From Hyaloraphidium curvatum (lineage: Eukaryota; Monoblepharomycota; Hyaloraphidiomycetes; Hyaloraphidiales; Hyaloraphidiaceae), in the NCBI GenBank assembly GCA_025558095.1, contig JAIVFI010000031.1, positions 496,001-560,000 on the forward strand: a stretch of 64,000 nt of DNA, in the 5' to 3' direction. Each line of letters begins with the position of its first letter. Positions within the stretch are counted from its first letter, which is position 1. Below, piece by piece: positions 21,461 to 31,909 of the stretch. The notes below the pieces were generated by a model. It was given only the letters and a program-made list of their open reading frames with translations, made no database searches and was not told the DNA's origin. Both the position numbers and the translations under genes were made by a program.

Positions 21461-22762
21461 ATGCCAGCCCAGTACACTTCTTGGGAGTCCTTCTTTGCGG
21501 CCTACCCGGGCGCGACCGAGCTCGAGCTGGGGCGCCACGCCGCGGCCTTCGACAACCCAGCGATCCTCCGGACTTACCTAGAGGCATTGGGGGATGACGG
21601 CGAGCTCTTAGTTCGCCAAGTCAGAGGACGTTACTACGATACAGTGGAGGAACTGGCCCTGGACCGGGACTCGGAGGCGTTCCTTCGGTGGTCGCACGAA
21701 AAGTTCGGGCCCGCGCGGGACATGACGAAGTTCTGCGTCGACGTCTTCCTCGCCGGCAAAGAGAGGATCCTGTCGTGGATCACTTCTGACGAAAATCTTA
21801 GGAGGCACCTTCTGCGCGGCATTGGGCCCGTCGATTTCCGTGCTGTAGCGGTCATGTTCTTCGACTGGCCAGCGGAACATGCCCAGGAAAAGGTGGTCCG
21901 TCTCCTGAATCTCCTTCGGCCGGTTATCGCAGAGATTCCAGGATTCCCTCGCGAAGACGATTGGAGCTTCGTCGGCGACTTGGATCGGGAGAAGAGGCCG
22001 TTCGCTGTGCCGCTGTATCCGTTCGTCGCTGAACGGTATCCCTGGTTGGCCCGAACCTTTGCCGTGGATTGGGGCTTGGGACCCAACCTGCACCGGAAGC
22101 GCATTCTGGGTTACCTGTGCCTGCGAGCCTCCCAGTGGCGCTACGAGACCATCCCAATGGACTTTCTCTGCTGCCTGACAGCACCTTCGATGACGGCCCA
22201 GGATTCTCGCGCGATCATTGTCGAGTACGCTGCCGAGATTGTGCACAGATTCAAGGACGTTCGTTTCTGGAAGCATGCCCTGGACCACGGCTGCTTCTTT
22301 GGTGCCGATCGAGACATCATTCGGGGCCTCCTTTCCTTCCGTGGTGATTTTGATCCGGCCTACGAAGATATCGAATACGCACGCCGAGCTAGCGAAAGCG
22401 TGCGCAGGAACACGTACCGCTCGATCCGCATGCTGCTCGCGTCGGGCCGCGCCCCCATTCCCTCGCATCTCGCAGCTGCAATCAGTCTTGCCGAGGGCGA
22501 CACCTCGATCGCTCCGGGAGCCCCCTTGCAGGGAGCCAGGGGCTTCATCCGGCTGCTCTTGCACTTTGGTGCGGATTTCTTGACCCGGCCCGTCCGACGG
22601 GCGGTTCGCAGTGGTCCTCGTGGGACTGGGGGGAGGCTTGCAGAGGACGTGAAGGAGGTCAGGGCGTGGAGGCGCTGGGGCGAGACCGGTGTGCTGGGTG
22701 GGCTGCCGGCGGAGCTGGTGGAGGTCATTGCGCTGGAGCACTGGGAGGACTGCTGCGTTTAG
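21461..22762 (+). CDS. Hypothetical protein, alpha-helical
   Basis: Intron-free gene of 433 residues that I do not recognise. It has no signal peptide or membrane helix. The sequence is rich in Arg, Leu, Trp and Phe in helical spacing (EEDWSF-like turns, AERYPWLARTFAVDWGLG, YRSIRMLLASGRAPIPSHLA). The RxLLASGRAPIP block resembles one ankyrin-type helix pair, but no repeat series could be traced. It ends with a short WEDCCV. Codon use matches its neighbours, with strong G/C at third positions, so the frame is very likely real. Confidence 0.65.
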   Translation: MPAQYTSWESFFAAYPGATELELGRHAAAFDNPAILRTYLEALGDDGELLVRQVRGRYYDTVEELALDRDSEAFLRWSHEKFGPARDMTKFCVDVFLAGKERILSWITSDENLRRHLLRGIGPVDFRAVAVMFFDWPAEHAQEKVVRLLNLLRPVIAEIPGFPREDDWSFVGDLDREKRPFAVPLYPFVAERYPWLARTFAVDWGLGPNLHRKRILGYLCLRASQWRYETIPMDFLCCLTAPSMTAQDSRAIIVEYAAEIVHRFKDVRFWKHALDHGCFFGADRDIIRGLLSFRGDFDPAYEDIEYARRASESVRRNTYRSIRMLLASGRAPIPSHLAAAISLAEGDTSIAPGAPLQGARGFIRLLLHFGADFLTRPVRRAVRSGPRGTGGRLAEDVKEVRAWRRWGETGVLGGLPAELVEVIALEHWEDCCV

Positions 22763-23050
22763 GGCTCATATGCGTGATCGCGATGACGCGGGGGCGCAGA
22801 CAGGGAGAGGGAGGGACAACAATCAAACAACAGCGTTGGCGCTGGTCCATTTTCCGGCCGTCCCAGCCGTTGGAGCGGACCGACGACTTCTCGCGTCTGC
22901 TAGCAGTGTGACAAAAGCCGCCCGGGAACCGTCGGAACCGGCGGCGCGGCCCCGTTCGGGTCGCCTTCCCGCTTTTCCCCTTTCTGCGGGCCTCCCCCTC
23001 GAACCCTCCCAAACCTCCGCCGGAACCTCTCTCCCACCCCTCTTTCCAAA

Positions 23051-26042
23051 ATGGGCCGCTCGAAGAAGCACGCGAAGGGCCGTTTGGACCGGTACTACCA
23101 CCTGGCCAAGGAGTCGGGCTACCGCGCCCGCTCGGCCTTCAAGCTGATCCAGCTCAACAAGAAGTACGGCTTCCTCCAGAATGCCCGCGTGCTCATCGAC
23201 CTCTGTGCCGCGCCGGGCGGGTGGCTGCAGGTGGCGGAGAAGTACATGCCCGCGGCGACGCCCGACGGGCGGGGCGGGAGCGTGATCCTCGGCGTGGACC
23301 TCGAGAAGATCAAGCCCGTGCCGAGGTGCAGGACGGCGGTGGAAGATATCACCAAGGAGAGCTGCAGGAAGTGGATCCGCGGGGAGCTCAAGGACTGGAA
23401 GGCCGACGTGTGGGTTTCTGGTTGGGCGGTCCTCCTTCCCGCGATCTTGCTGACCCGTCCCGGACAGCGTCCTCCACGATGGCGCCCCCAACGTCGGCAC
23501 CTCGTGGACCTCCGACGCCTACCAGCAATCCCTCCTCGTTCTCTCCGCCCTCTCCCTCGCCGTGGCCTTCCTGGCGCCCGGCGGCACCTTCGTCACCAAG
23601 GTCTTCCGCTCGCGCGACTACAATTCCCTCCTCTGGGTCTTCCACCAGCTCTTCGACCGCGTGGACGCCACCAAACCTGCCTCGTCGCGCAACGTCTCGG
23701 CCGAAATCTTCGTCGTCTGCCGCGGGTACAAGGCCCCCTCGCGGGTGGACCCGCGGCTGCTCGACTTCCGCCACGTGTTCAAGGAGCTCGACGACGACGA
23801 GGACGCGACGCAGGAGGCCAAGGACGCCGAGAAGCGCACCATCAACTCGCTCGTCAAGCCCGAGGCCAAGACGCGGCACAGGGACGGGTACGCGACCGGG
23901 GACTACACGCTGCGCAAGGTCGGAACGGTGCGCGAGTTTTTGGCGAGCAAGGACCCCGTGGGGGTGCTGGCGTCGAGCACCGAGCTGGTTTTCGGGGCGG
24001 CGGAGGAGGCGGAGCGGAAAAAGGCCGAGAGCAGGGCGCGGGGCAAGCCCGCCGCCGCGCCCGAGGCGGAGGGGGACGACGAGGACGGGGAAGGCGCGGC
24101 GCCGATCCCCGAGCGCATGGTCGGCAAGCCCGCCGCGATCCCCGACGACGTCGACCTCTCGGAGCACGTGCCCGCCGAGGTCGCCGCGCTGCTCTCGGAC
24201 CTGAGGGTGCTGGGCAAGGCCGAGTTCAGGCAGCTGCTGCGGTGGCGGGAGCAGGTCCGCAAGCGGCTCGGGCTGGAGCCGTCCAAGGCGAAATCTGCCA
24301 AGGCGGAGGACGAGCAGGATGCGGAGGAGGATCCAGAGGACGCGCTGGCGGGGCAGATCGCGGAGCAGCAGCGCCTCGCCAAGCAGGAGCGCAGGCGGAG
24401 GCTTGAGAGGAGGAAGAGGGAGCTGATGCGGTTCAACCTGGGCATGTCGGCGCACGACGACATTGCGCAGGATGCCGAAGAGGGCCTGGGTTTCGACTGG
24501 GGCCGGGATGCAGGGGACGAGGACGGGAAGGAGGGCGGTGACGAGGTGGCCGACGCCGACGGGAAGGACGACGGAGAAGAGGGAGACGAGGAAGTGCTCG
24601 ACGACGAGGAGGAGGAGCAGGCTCGTCTCCGCGAGCTCGAGGAGGAGATGGACACCATGTTGGTCTGCCGGGTATCGGTGCCCGCCGTCTTCTGACTCCG
24701 TTTGTTCCAGGTACGACGTCTATCTCGAGCGGCAGCTCTCCAAGGACGCCAAGGCGCGCGCGCGCAAGCGGCTCGAGGAGGAGAAGAAGGGCCGCGATCC
24801 GGCGGCGGAGCCCTGGTTCGGCGTGGAGGAGGAGCTGCGGCGGATCGAGGAGAAAAAGGCGGAAGAGGGGCTGGGGTCGGATTCGGACTCGGATTCGGAG
24901 TCGGATGAGGACGAGGCCGACGGGGAGGGCGAGGAAGACGGCGAGGAAGGGGAAGGCTCGGGTTCGGAGGCCGGCGAGGACGCGGACGAAGAGGCCGGCC
25001 CCGACTCGCGGCGCGAGGACACCGCCGACGCGCGGCTCTCCCGCCGCGCGCGGCAGTTCTTCGACAACCCGCTGTTCAAGGACGTTCTGGGTGACCTCGA
25101 GGCCTCGCGGGCGGCCGAAGCCACTGCGGCCCCCGCGGGGAAGCGCGCGCGGGAAGCAGAGGCCGAGGCGCCCAAGAAGCGGCGCAAGGGGAAGGACACG
25201 GAGGTGGTCGGCGCCGCGGATCCGGAAGAGGATTCGGACGAGGAGTTCATCCGCGCGGCGAGGAAGAACCGCAAGGAGCTGCGGCGCGCCCGCAAGGCGG
25301 GTGAGGCGACGGAGGAGGGCGACGAGGGCGGCAAGCAGACCTTCGAGACGGTGCCCGCGGAGCCGGATCCGGTGTTTGACGGCGAGAGCGGGGACGAGGA
25401 CGCTCTTGCGACCGCCGAGGGCGTGACGGCCGCGCTGGCGCTGGTCAAGGGGGGCGCCAAGGCGCGGCGGGACCTGGTGGACGGGAGCTTCAACCGGTAC
25501 GCGTTCAACGACCCCAAGGGCTCGCTGCCGAGGTGGTTCGCCGACGATGAGGGCAAGCACAACAAGCCGCAGGCGCCCATCTCCAAGGAGGCGGTGCTTC
25601 TGATCCGCGAACGGGCGCGGCAGCTCGACGCGCGGCCGATCAAGAAGATCGCCGAGGCCAAGGGCCGCAAGAAGATGCGGGCGATGCGCAGGCTGCAGAA
25701 GCTCAACGCCGAGATCGGCAAGATCTGGGACGACGAGGATCCGGGGACGACCGAGATGCAGAAGCTGCGGACGATACAGAAGGTCGCGGCCAAGGCGGCC
25801 AAGGGCAAGGGGGGGCAGAGCAAGAAGGAGAAGCCGAAGCTGGTGGTGGCCAAGGGGACGGCCAAGGGGGTCCAGGGGCGGCCCAAGGGGGTCAAGGGGA
25901 GGTACAAGGTGGGTTGCAGGGTGGCCCGGTGGACTTGATCGGCGCTGATCCTCCCGGGCAGATGGTGGATGCGAGGATGAAGAAGGAGCTGCGCGCGCAG
26001 AAGCGCAAGGCCAAGGCGAGCAAGCCCAAGAGGCGGAAGTAG
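23051..26042 (+). CDS. SPB1: Spb1, nucleolar 27S pre-rRNA 2'-O-methyltransferase
   Basis: AdoMet-dependent methyltransferase of the FtsJ/RrmJ family that modifies the large-subunit A-loop during 60S assembly. Exons 23051-23409, 23468-24658, 24711-25908, 25962-26042; 942 residues. The start [16 protein letters not shown] is typical. The FtsJ domain covers about residues 20-210, with SAM motif [15 protein letters not shown] and the catalytic K-D-K-E residues in [32 protein letters not shown] and SAEIFVVC. Coiled, highly charged central regions follow, then the Spb1 C-terminal domain ([20 protein letters not shown]) ending in a Lys/Arg-rich tail [13 protein letters not shown]. The second intron uses the donor GTTGGT, splitting the Met codon of EEEMDTMYDVYLE. 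Length is close to other fungal Spb1 proteins. Confidence 0.95.
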
Positions 26043-26795
26043 GGGACCCATCTGTTCGCTTGGAAGACAGAGTCGCCCCGGGCCCATCCCACTCGGAATC
26101 CGTCGCATCCCATCGCAATCCGCACGCATCCCGCGCGCAAACGAACGTACTGCATTCCTCGCCCGTCCGACCGGCCACGCTGTCGTATGGAGGCATCCGA
26201 TCCCCGTGGCCACCGCAACGCCACCGCCCGCTAAGGCACCGAACGGAACGGCCGCTTTTCGAGGGCCGAGGAGCCGCCGGCCTTGCTTGTTGCGGCCCGC
26301 GGTCTGGGCGCAAAAGATTCGCTGGAATGAGTCAATGCCGCTCCCGCCCGCCTTGCTATCTGTTTTGGGGTCCGCTTCGGGTCGTGCCGCCGCCGCCGGG
26401 GAGCGCCAAGGCCCGCCTCCGACGCCGCATCCCGGGAAGCCCGGGGGCGGAGAAGCGTCATGCAATTGCCGCGGCGCGGATCCGATGGGTTCAGGGTCCC
26501 GGCGGGCTCGGAGTGACTAACGCTGAAGGGCCCATTCGGTGGGACGAGAGACGCGGGGCTGGACCCAAACGCCCGAAAAAATACCGGCCACCATCCGGTG
26601 CCCTCGCGCAGATCAGGGGCTGCTCGGAAGGAGGCGTGTGGAGAAGCCCGAGGGCGATTTTGGAGACGGGCTTGCGGGATTGATCCGTGCCGATCCGCGT
26701 CTCCATCCCAGCTCGTTTTGGCTTTCGCAGTTGCGGAGTTTTCCAGCCCGGAAGGTCGCGACTGCCCGACCCATCGCAGGAAGGGCACCGGGGCG
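26043..26795. other. Intergenic between SPB1 and a regulator gene
   Basis: GC-rich with long open frames on both strands. None contains a zinc-cluster or other recognisable domain. This must hold the SPB1 3' end and the promoter of the next gene. Confidence 0.4.
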
Positions 26796-28826
26796 ATGAG
26801 CCGCACGACCGGCGCGCCCGCGGCACCATCGGGCGGGGCGAAATCGCGAACGATGGCGAGCCGCAGCCCCGGACGCCGGCGGTCGGCGGGGGACGCGGCC
26901 GAAGCCCGGGGCGTCCTGCCGGTACGGCCGCTGCGCCATGCGGGGTCGGCAGCCGACGCGCTGCCCGAGGGCCGCCTGGCCGCCGCGCCGCACGGGGCGC
27001 CCGCCGGGGGGCCGCACGGGCCGGGGCCGCCCCCGCTGCGCGTCCCGCCGGGGGCCGCGCCCGGCAGCTCCTCGCCCCCGCTGCCGTCGCCCGCGCCCTC
27101 GCCGGTCTTCGCCTCGCCTCGCGGGCGGCTCGCCCCCTCCGGCCCCCCCGCACCGGGCCCCGCCTCGCCCGTGCCGGTCTTCGTGGTGCGGCTGACGCCC
27201 CACGAGCTGGACCCGCCCGCCCTGGTCGGCCGCTGCCTGGACGCCTTCTGGACCACCGTGCACCCCGCCCTGCCCGCTGTGCACCGCCGCTCGTTCGGCG
27301 ACGCCATGCACGGCGCCGATCACAGGCTGTTCGGCCCGCGGACACCCACCGCGCTCGCGTACGCCATGGCCGCCAACGCCGTGCGCGCCGTGCCCGGCGT
27401 GCCGCCCGAGGACGTATCCCGCATCCAGCGGCACTACCTCGAGGGCGCAAAGGAGCGGCTGCTGGCGCGTTTCTTCCGCGCCCAGCCGCACGCCCGCCAG
27501 ATGACCGACCTCGAGTGCGCAGCCGCCATCCTCTTCATGTACCGCGCCCTGGTCGAAGAAAGCATGGCCGGCGAGGCCCTCGTGCTGTTGCAGCGCGGCG
27601 CCGAGGTGCTCGCCGAGGCGGCCGGTGCCAGCAACCCCGCCTCCCTGCTGTGCCCGCAGCGCGAGCCCGCCTCGGCGGTGCACTGGGTGCGCTCCGAGAT
27701 GTTGCGCCGCCTGTGGATCGCCTACGCCAACCTCGACGCCGAGTGCGCCTACCTCTCGGGCCGCGAACTCCTCCGGGACTGGTTCGACCCCCGCATCGCC
27801 GTGCCCGTGGGCGAGCGCTTCTTCGACGCCGACGGCACTGAGGACGCCTTCCGGGCCGTCTTCCGCCCCCCGGACCGCCCCGAACAGACCGCCCTGGACC
27901 TCTCGGACGTCCCCCTGGAAACCGGCTCCTGCCGCGGCCTGGTCGAGGCCCTCGTCCCGCCGATCTTTTCCGGCCACGCCTCGCTCCTTGCCGCCCTGCA
28001 CCTCCTCACCTTCCTCCGCTCCCTCCGCCTGCGCATGCGCCGCCTGTGCGCCGCACACCCCCTTGACCCCGCCGCACTCGCAGCTCAACCGCCGGAGCTC
28101 GACTCCCGCCCGGAATCGGGGTACCGCCTCCTCTGCACCCTCGTTGACGTCCTCGCCAGCGAGCTCTCCGCGTTGCTCCCCGCCCCCGCCCCGCACGCCC
28201 TCTCATCGGGCGACCTCTCATCCGCCCTGCGCGCGCTGTCGCCGCACCTGGGCAGCGACCGCGCCGCCGTCTTTGCCGCAATGTACCTCCGCGCCCGCGT
28301 GCTCCCGATCGAATCCTGGGCGCCATCCCCAACCTCCCCCGCCGACCCCGGCAGGGACTTCTTCGCCTCGCTCCCCTTCCTCCGCGGCCTCGAAGCCGCC
28401 ATCTGCGCGCGCTCGCTTTTGGGGGCGCAGCTCCCCTGCGCGGACGTTTTCGCGGCCGTCGCGGCGGCGAGGGCGGGGGGGATGCACGCGGCTGTGGCCG
28501 CGAGGTTGGGGCCGCGGGCGGAGGGCGGGGGGGCGGGAGGGGATGCGGAGGGGGTGGCGGGGTGGTTGGAAGCCAAGGCCGAGGGGGCCGGGGCGCTCGG
28601 TGGGTTCCCAGCGTGCGCGATCGCGAGGTGATGGTGCTGATCTGTCCTTCGAGCAGTCAAGGACATCGCGGCGAGGTTCAGGCTGTTGGTCCAGCGCACG
28701 CTCGACGGCGGCGTCGGGGACGCGGAGACACCCGGTACCCTTGCCGACCCGCTGGACGGGGACGCGGGGGGGTTCAGGGGCGCGGTGATGGCGGCCGAGG
28801 GGTGGGCGGGGAGAGCGTTCGAGTGA
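26796..28826 (+). CDS. Fungal-specific transcription factor domain protein lacking a zinc cluster
   Basis: Two exons, 26796-28599 and 28657-28826, 657 residues. After a 130-residue Pro/Ala-rich disordered region comes the fungal middle-homology domain: LVGRCLDAFWTTVHPALPAV, HRRSF, LAYAMAANAVRA, HYLEGAKERLLARFF, CAAAILFMYRALVEESMAGE and LRRLWIAYANLDAECAYLSG. The order and spacing fit the regulatory domain of Zn2Cys6 activators. No CX2CX6C cluster occurs upstream in this frame or in an adjoining exon that I can find. It may work without its own DNA-binding domain, or the DNA-binding part may be on an undetected exon. Splicing at 28600 replaces a short read-through with the C-terminus VKDIAARFRLLVQRTLDGG. 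Confidence 0.8.
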
Positions 28827-29114
28827 TATCGTGGCGGGGGAGAGGGGGGTCGTGTCGATGTGCTTGCTTGAGCCATGTGTATGCTTGGTCTGCTCGGATG
28901 ATGATTTGCTGCTTTCCATCGCTGGCGCCGGACACGTTGCGGGAGCAAGCCTGGGCTCGGTGACGCGTTGCCGTTCGAACATCCCCATTTCCCCGTCCAG
29001 CACACTCCTGCCCAACGCAATCGCTTTCCCCGCCCCTCCATCATTGCGTCCCCGGCCAACGGCGCGTCCGAGTCCCCGTCCCGAACCCCCTTCGACGTGT
29101 GCCCCACGCGTCCA

Positions 29115-29483
29115 TCAAGCCCTCCTGAACCCGTCCTCCAGAATGAAGAACTCGGCCCCCAGCGGCTCCAGCGCCTTCCTGACCTTCTCCACCTCCTTCT
29201 CCGGCCCGTGGACCTCCACGCGCGCGATGCTGGCGACCCCCAGCGCCCGCTGAAGGCACGAATCGACGTTGGTCAGGTGGGCGAGCAGCGCCTCGCCGGA
29301 ATCGTAGCCCTCGCGGCAGTAGGCCGTGTTGCCCGAGTAGGAGAAGGCGTAGTGCGAGCAGCCGGGCTCGGTACGCGTGGCCTCGACGAAATCCACCGCG
29401 ATGGCCTTGAAGTCGTCCAGCTTGCCGTCCGGCACGGTGAAGTACGGGTGCAGGGTGATGACGGCGTCCTTCGGCTGCGACAT
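29115..29483 (-). CDS. Small ABM-domain (antibiotic biosynthesis monooxygenase-like) protein
   Basis: Intron-free, 122 residues, about the size of one ferredoxin-like ABM domain plus a tail. Features are the N-terminal strand ITLHPYFTVPDGKLDDFKAI, the helix FVEATRTEPGCSHYAFSYSG and the strand TAYCREGYDSGEALLAHL. These match the usual ExGC and REGYDSxEALxxHL pattern of ABM proteins, which act as small dimeric oxygenases or quinone-modifying factors. No substrate can be assigned. I used the ATG immediately before SQPKDAV; the longer frame upstream starts with low-complexity sequence and is not supported. Confidence 0.8.
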   Translation of the reverse strand: MSQPKDAVITLHPYFTVPDGKLDDFKAIAVDFVEATRTEPGCSHYAFSYSGNTAYCREGYDSGEALLAHLTNVDSCLQRALGVASIARVEVHGPEKEVEKVRKALEPLGAEFFILEDGFRRA

Positions 29484-30218
29484 GGTGGGATTCGGAGGGT
29501 TTGGAGGCGCGATGGCGGCGCGGAACGCGCGAGACGTGTGGCAGATGGACGGGCGCCGAGCGGCACCACTGATCGGGCACTTCCCAGCCGAAGCTTGGTA
29601 AATGCTCGACAGCGGACTCGTTTTCGGGCGTGGCCTCGGTCGGATGGACGCCTCCGAGCCTCGTCGGCTTGCCCCGAGTGCGCGGCCATCGCCATGGCAC
29701 ATCCTGTTCCTCCAAAGCGATGGGGTGCGTTCGTGGATGTGTTGGCGGATGCTGGATAAAGAATCCGATAAGTCATCTTAGTTTTCGTGTACACTCGTTG
29801 TGAAGGAGGGACACTGGGAAAAAAAAAGGGTGGCCCGGCGAGGATCGGGTTTGGTTGAGCTTTGGGAAAACTCGGATCCCCGCCAGATGAAGTACAGTCG
29901 TTGTTTCGGAGCATGTTGCACCGCTTGTTGAATCCAATGGCAGTCGTGCCCACACCATCTTGCCGGGAGCGCATGTGCCGCTGCGGGCTTCGGTGCGGAC
30001 CCCCACTGTGTGGAGGCGGCAGGTGCAAGGGACGTCAGGGGAGCGAGGAAGAATGGAAGCTGTTGGCGATGCTCGGCTGGTGGATCGCCGTGCCCCCGTG
30101 GAGATGTTTTGGAAGCGTAAGGGAGCAAGAAACGCGTGCGGACCCGGTCAGCCAGCCGGACGGCGATCAGCTGCACCCACGAAGACCACGCCCATTGGGG
30201 CACATCGAAGAACCAACG
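29484..30218. other. Intergenic, with short A and T tracts
   Basis: A divergent spacer upstream of both the ABM gene and the next secreted-protein gene. It contains a nine-base A run near 29820 and is richer in A/T than coding DNA around 29750-29900. No gene recognised. Confidence 0.4.
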
Positions 30219-30902
30219 ATGCCCCTCCCCGGCGTGCTGCCCGCGCTCCTCGCCCTCGCCTTTGTGGCACTCGCTGCCGCCGACTCGTCCGTCGCGCCCG
30301 TGCGCGTGGGCGCCGCCGAGCGCATCGTCGACTTTATCGCGCCGGCGCGGGACGGCTACTGCGGCGCCTTCGCGTTCGACGTGCCCGCCGGCGCCGCGCT
30401 GCGCATCCGGCTGAGCTGGACGCCGCCGTTCGCGGGCGCCGTCACGTTCGCCGACGCCGACGCCGTGCCGGTCGGCGCGACCCCGGCGAAAGTGACCTGC
30501 TACGCCCCGCCGTCGGTGCCCCAAGGCGGCGGCATCCAGACGCCCGAGCTCCCCGAAGAGCCCGTGAACGGGAGCAGCACCTCCTCGTTCGACGTCCGCA
30601 TGCTCGTGGCCTGCTACGACCGGCCCGCGACCGTCTTCATTTCGTACGCGACGCGGTGGGCCGGGCCGGACCCCTCCCTGTTCAACGCTACGGAACCGCG
30701 CACGCTGAGCTTCAACCTCACCACGGATGCGCCCAGGGACCCCTGTCTGCCCGTGGTAAACGGCACGGCCTCGACCACCCGAACGGCATCGGCCACGGCG
30801 ACGGCGACCACCCCCAGGCCCGGCGCCGCCGGCGGGCTGCGCCGCTGCGCGTGGACCGTGGGTATCGGCGCCGCCGCCGCCGGCGCCGCATTGGCCTGGT
30901 GA
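30219..30902 (+). CDS. Secreted or GPI-anchored protein of unknown family
   Basis: Intron-free, 227 residues. A classical signal peptide (PGVLPALLALAFVALAAADS) opens the protein. The mature part has four to six Cys (DGYCGAFAFDV, VTCYAPP, MLVACYDRPA, DPCLPVV) and beta-rich sequence. A Ser/Thr-rich stretch (TASTTRTASATATATT) and a short hydrophobic end (VGIGAAAAGAALAW) suggest a GPI signal. Four Asn-X-Ser/Thr sites are present. The family is not recognised; a small extracellular beta-sandwich is plausible. Confidence 0.65.
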   Translation: MPLPGVLPALLALAFVALAAADSSVAPVRVGAAERIVDFIAPARDGYCGAFAFDVPAGAALRIRLSWTPPFAGAVTFADADAVPVGATPAKVTCYAPPSVPQGGGIQTPELPEEPVNGSSTSSFDVRMLVACYDRPATVFISYATRWAGPDPSLFNATEPRTLSFNLTTDAPRDPCLPVVNGTASTTRTASATATATTPRPGAAGGLRRCAWTVGIGAAAAGAALAW

Positions 30903-31191
30903 TTGGGACGGAGGAGCAGATGCGCTCCGAAAAGGACTGGTTCGAGGCACAACTGGTGTCCGTTTCGCGGTTCGGATTCAGAATTCAGGCAATGTTTGCC
31001 AGGCTCGCTCGTCGATGTATTCGGATCGCATCAGCTCCCTCCTGGAGCAGCCTGGGAATCCGTTACGCCCGACTGCATGGTACGAGCCATCAAGCAGCGT
31101 GCCGTTCTTTGACCGTCCGTTGTCCTCCCTTTGTCCGATGATCCCGAACCTTGCCGTCCTCCGACCAATCACTCACGCATCACCGCGCAAG

Positions 31192-31822
31192 ATGGAACAA
31201 GCCCAGCTCCGCACCGCCCTCCTCCCTTTCCCCGCCGACGGCATCGTCCGCCCTTCCGTCGGCGGCACGCTCTTCGAATCCGCATCGGCCACGCTCCGCG
31301 GCGCAGAGTACTTCGACGCCCTGGCCCGTGGGGGCCACCCGACCTCCTTCCTGCAAGACAGCGGCGCGTTCTTCGTCGATCGCGACCCCGATCTGTTCGC
31401 CAAGGTGCTCTCGTGGCTTCGCACAGGGAGGGTCGGCGACCTGGGCGACGGGGAAAGGAAGAGGCTGCGCGCCGGAGCCGAGTTCTACGGCGTGCCGGAG
31501 CTGGCCGAGCAGCTGCTGCCCAAGGCGCCCGCCGCGGTGCCCGTGCGGCGCCGCGAGGTCGCCGAAGCCGACGTCGAGGAGGATCTGCCGGGGATGCTCG
31601 GGAAACGGCTGGTCGGTCGCGGCGCAGTACAAGAGGAGGGTCGAAAGGTACCGCTGCCCGCGCGGGATCGGCGAGCACTCGTCGCCGGGCCGGTGCGGAC
31701 GGGCGTGCGCGCATGCGGGCGGGGGAACCACGGCGGAGGAGCGCAGGGTGTTCGCGGTCGTCTACAGGGACAGGGAAAAGTCACCCGTCCAAACGTGGCT
31801 TTCGGGCCATCGCTCGGACTGA
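31192..31822 (+). CDS. BTB/POZ (T1-type) domain protein
   Basis: The KCTD/T1-type BTB fold is clear: IVRPSVGGTLFESASATLRG, YFDALARGG, FFVDRDPDLFAKVLSWLRTG, then LRAGAEFYGVPELAEQLLP. Such proteins oligomerise and often recruit cullin-3. After the BTB domain the reading must switch frame. The acceptor GCGCAG at 31627 opens a frame with strong G/C third positions (YKRRVERYRCPRGIGEH to SPVQTWLSGHRSD) ending at 31822. The donor is uncertain: in-phase GT sites at 31543 (GTGCGG, 85-base intron) and 31573 (55-base intron) both work, giving about 181 or 191 residues. The unspliced frame instead runs to 31830 with a Gly/Arg-rich, non-protein-like tail. The start MEQAQL directly precedes the domain. Confidence 0.7.
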
Positions 31823-31909
31823 TGTTCTGACTTCACTTTTTCACACGTCGTTGTACAAAGACGTTTTGGTATCGCATCAAGACCGTGCCGCAGCCGCCTC
31901 GCAGAAGCT

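Noticed and set aside
26043-26795. Long plus-strand open frames upstream of the transcription factor
   Set aside because: No domain, no zinc cluster and no convincing start; expected by chance at this GC content.
31628-31830. Unspliced C-terminus of the BTB gene
   Set aside because: Gly/Arg-rich, with poor codon pattern compared with the alternative frame; an intron explains the data better.
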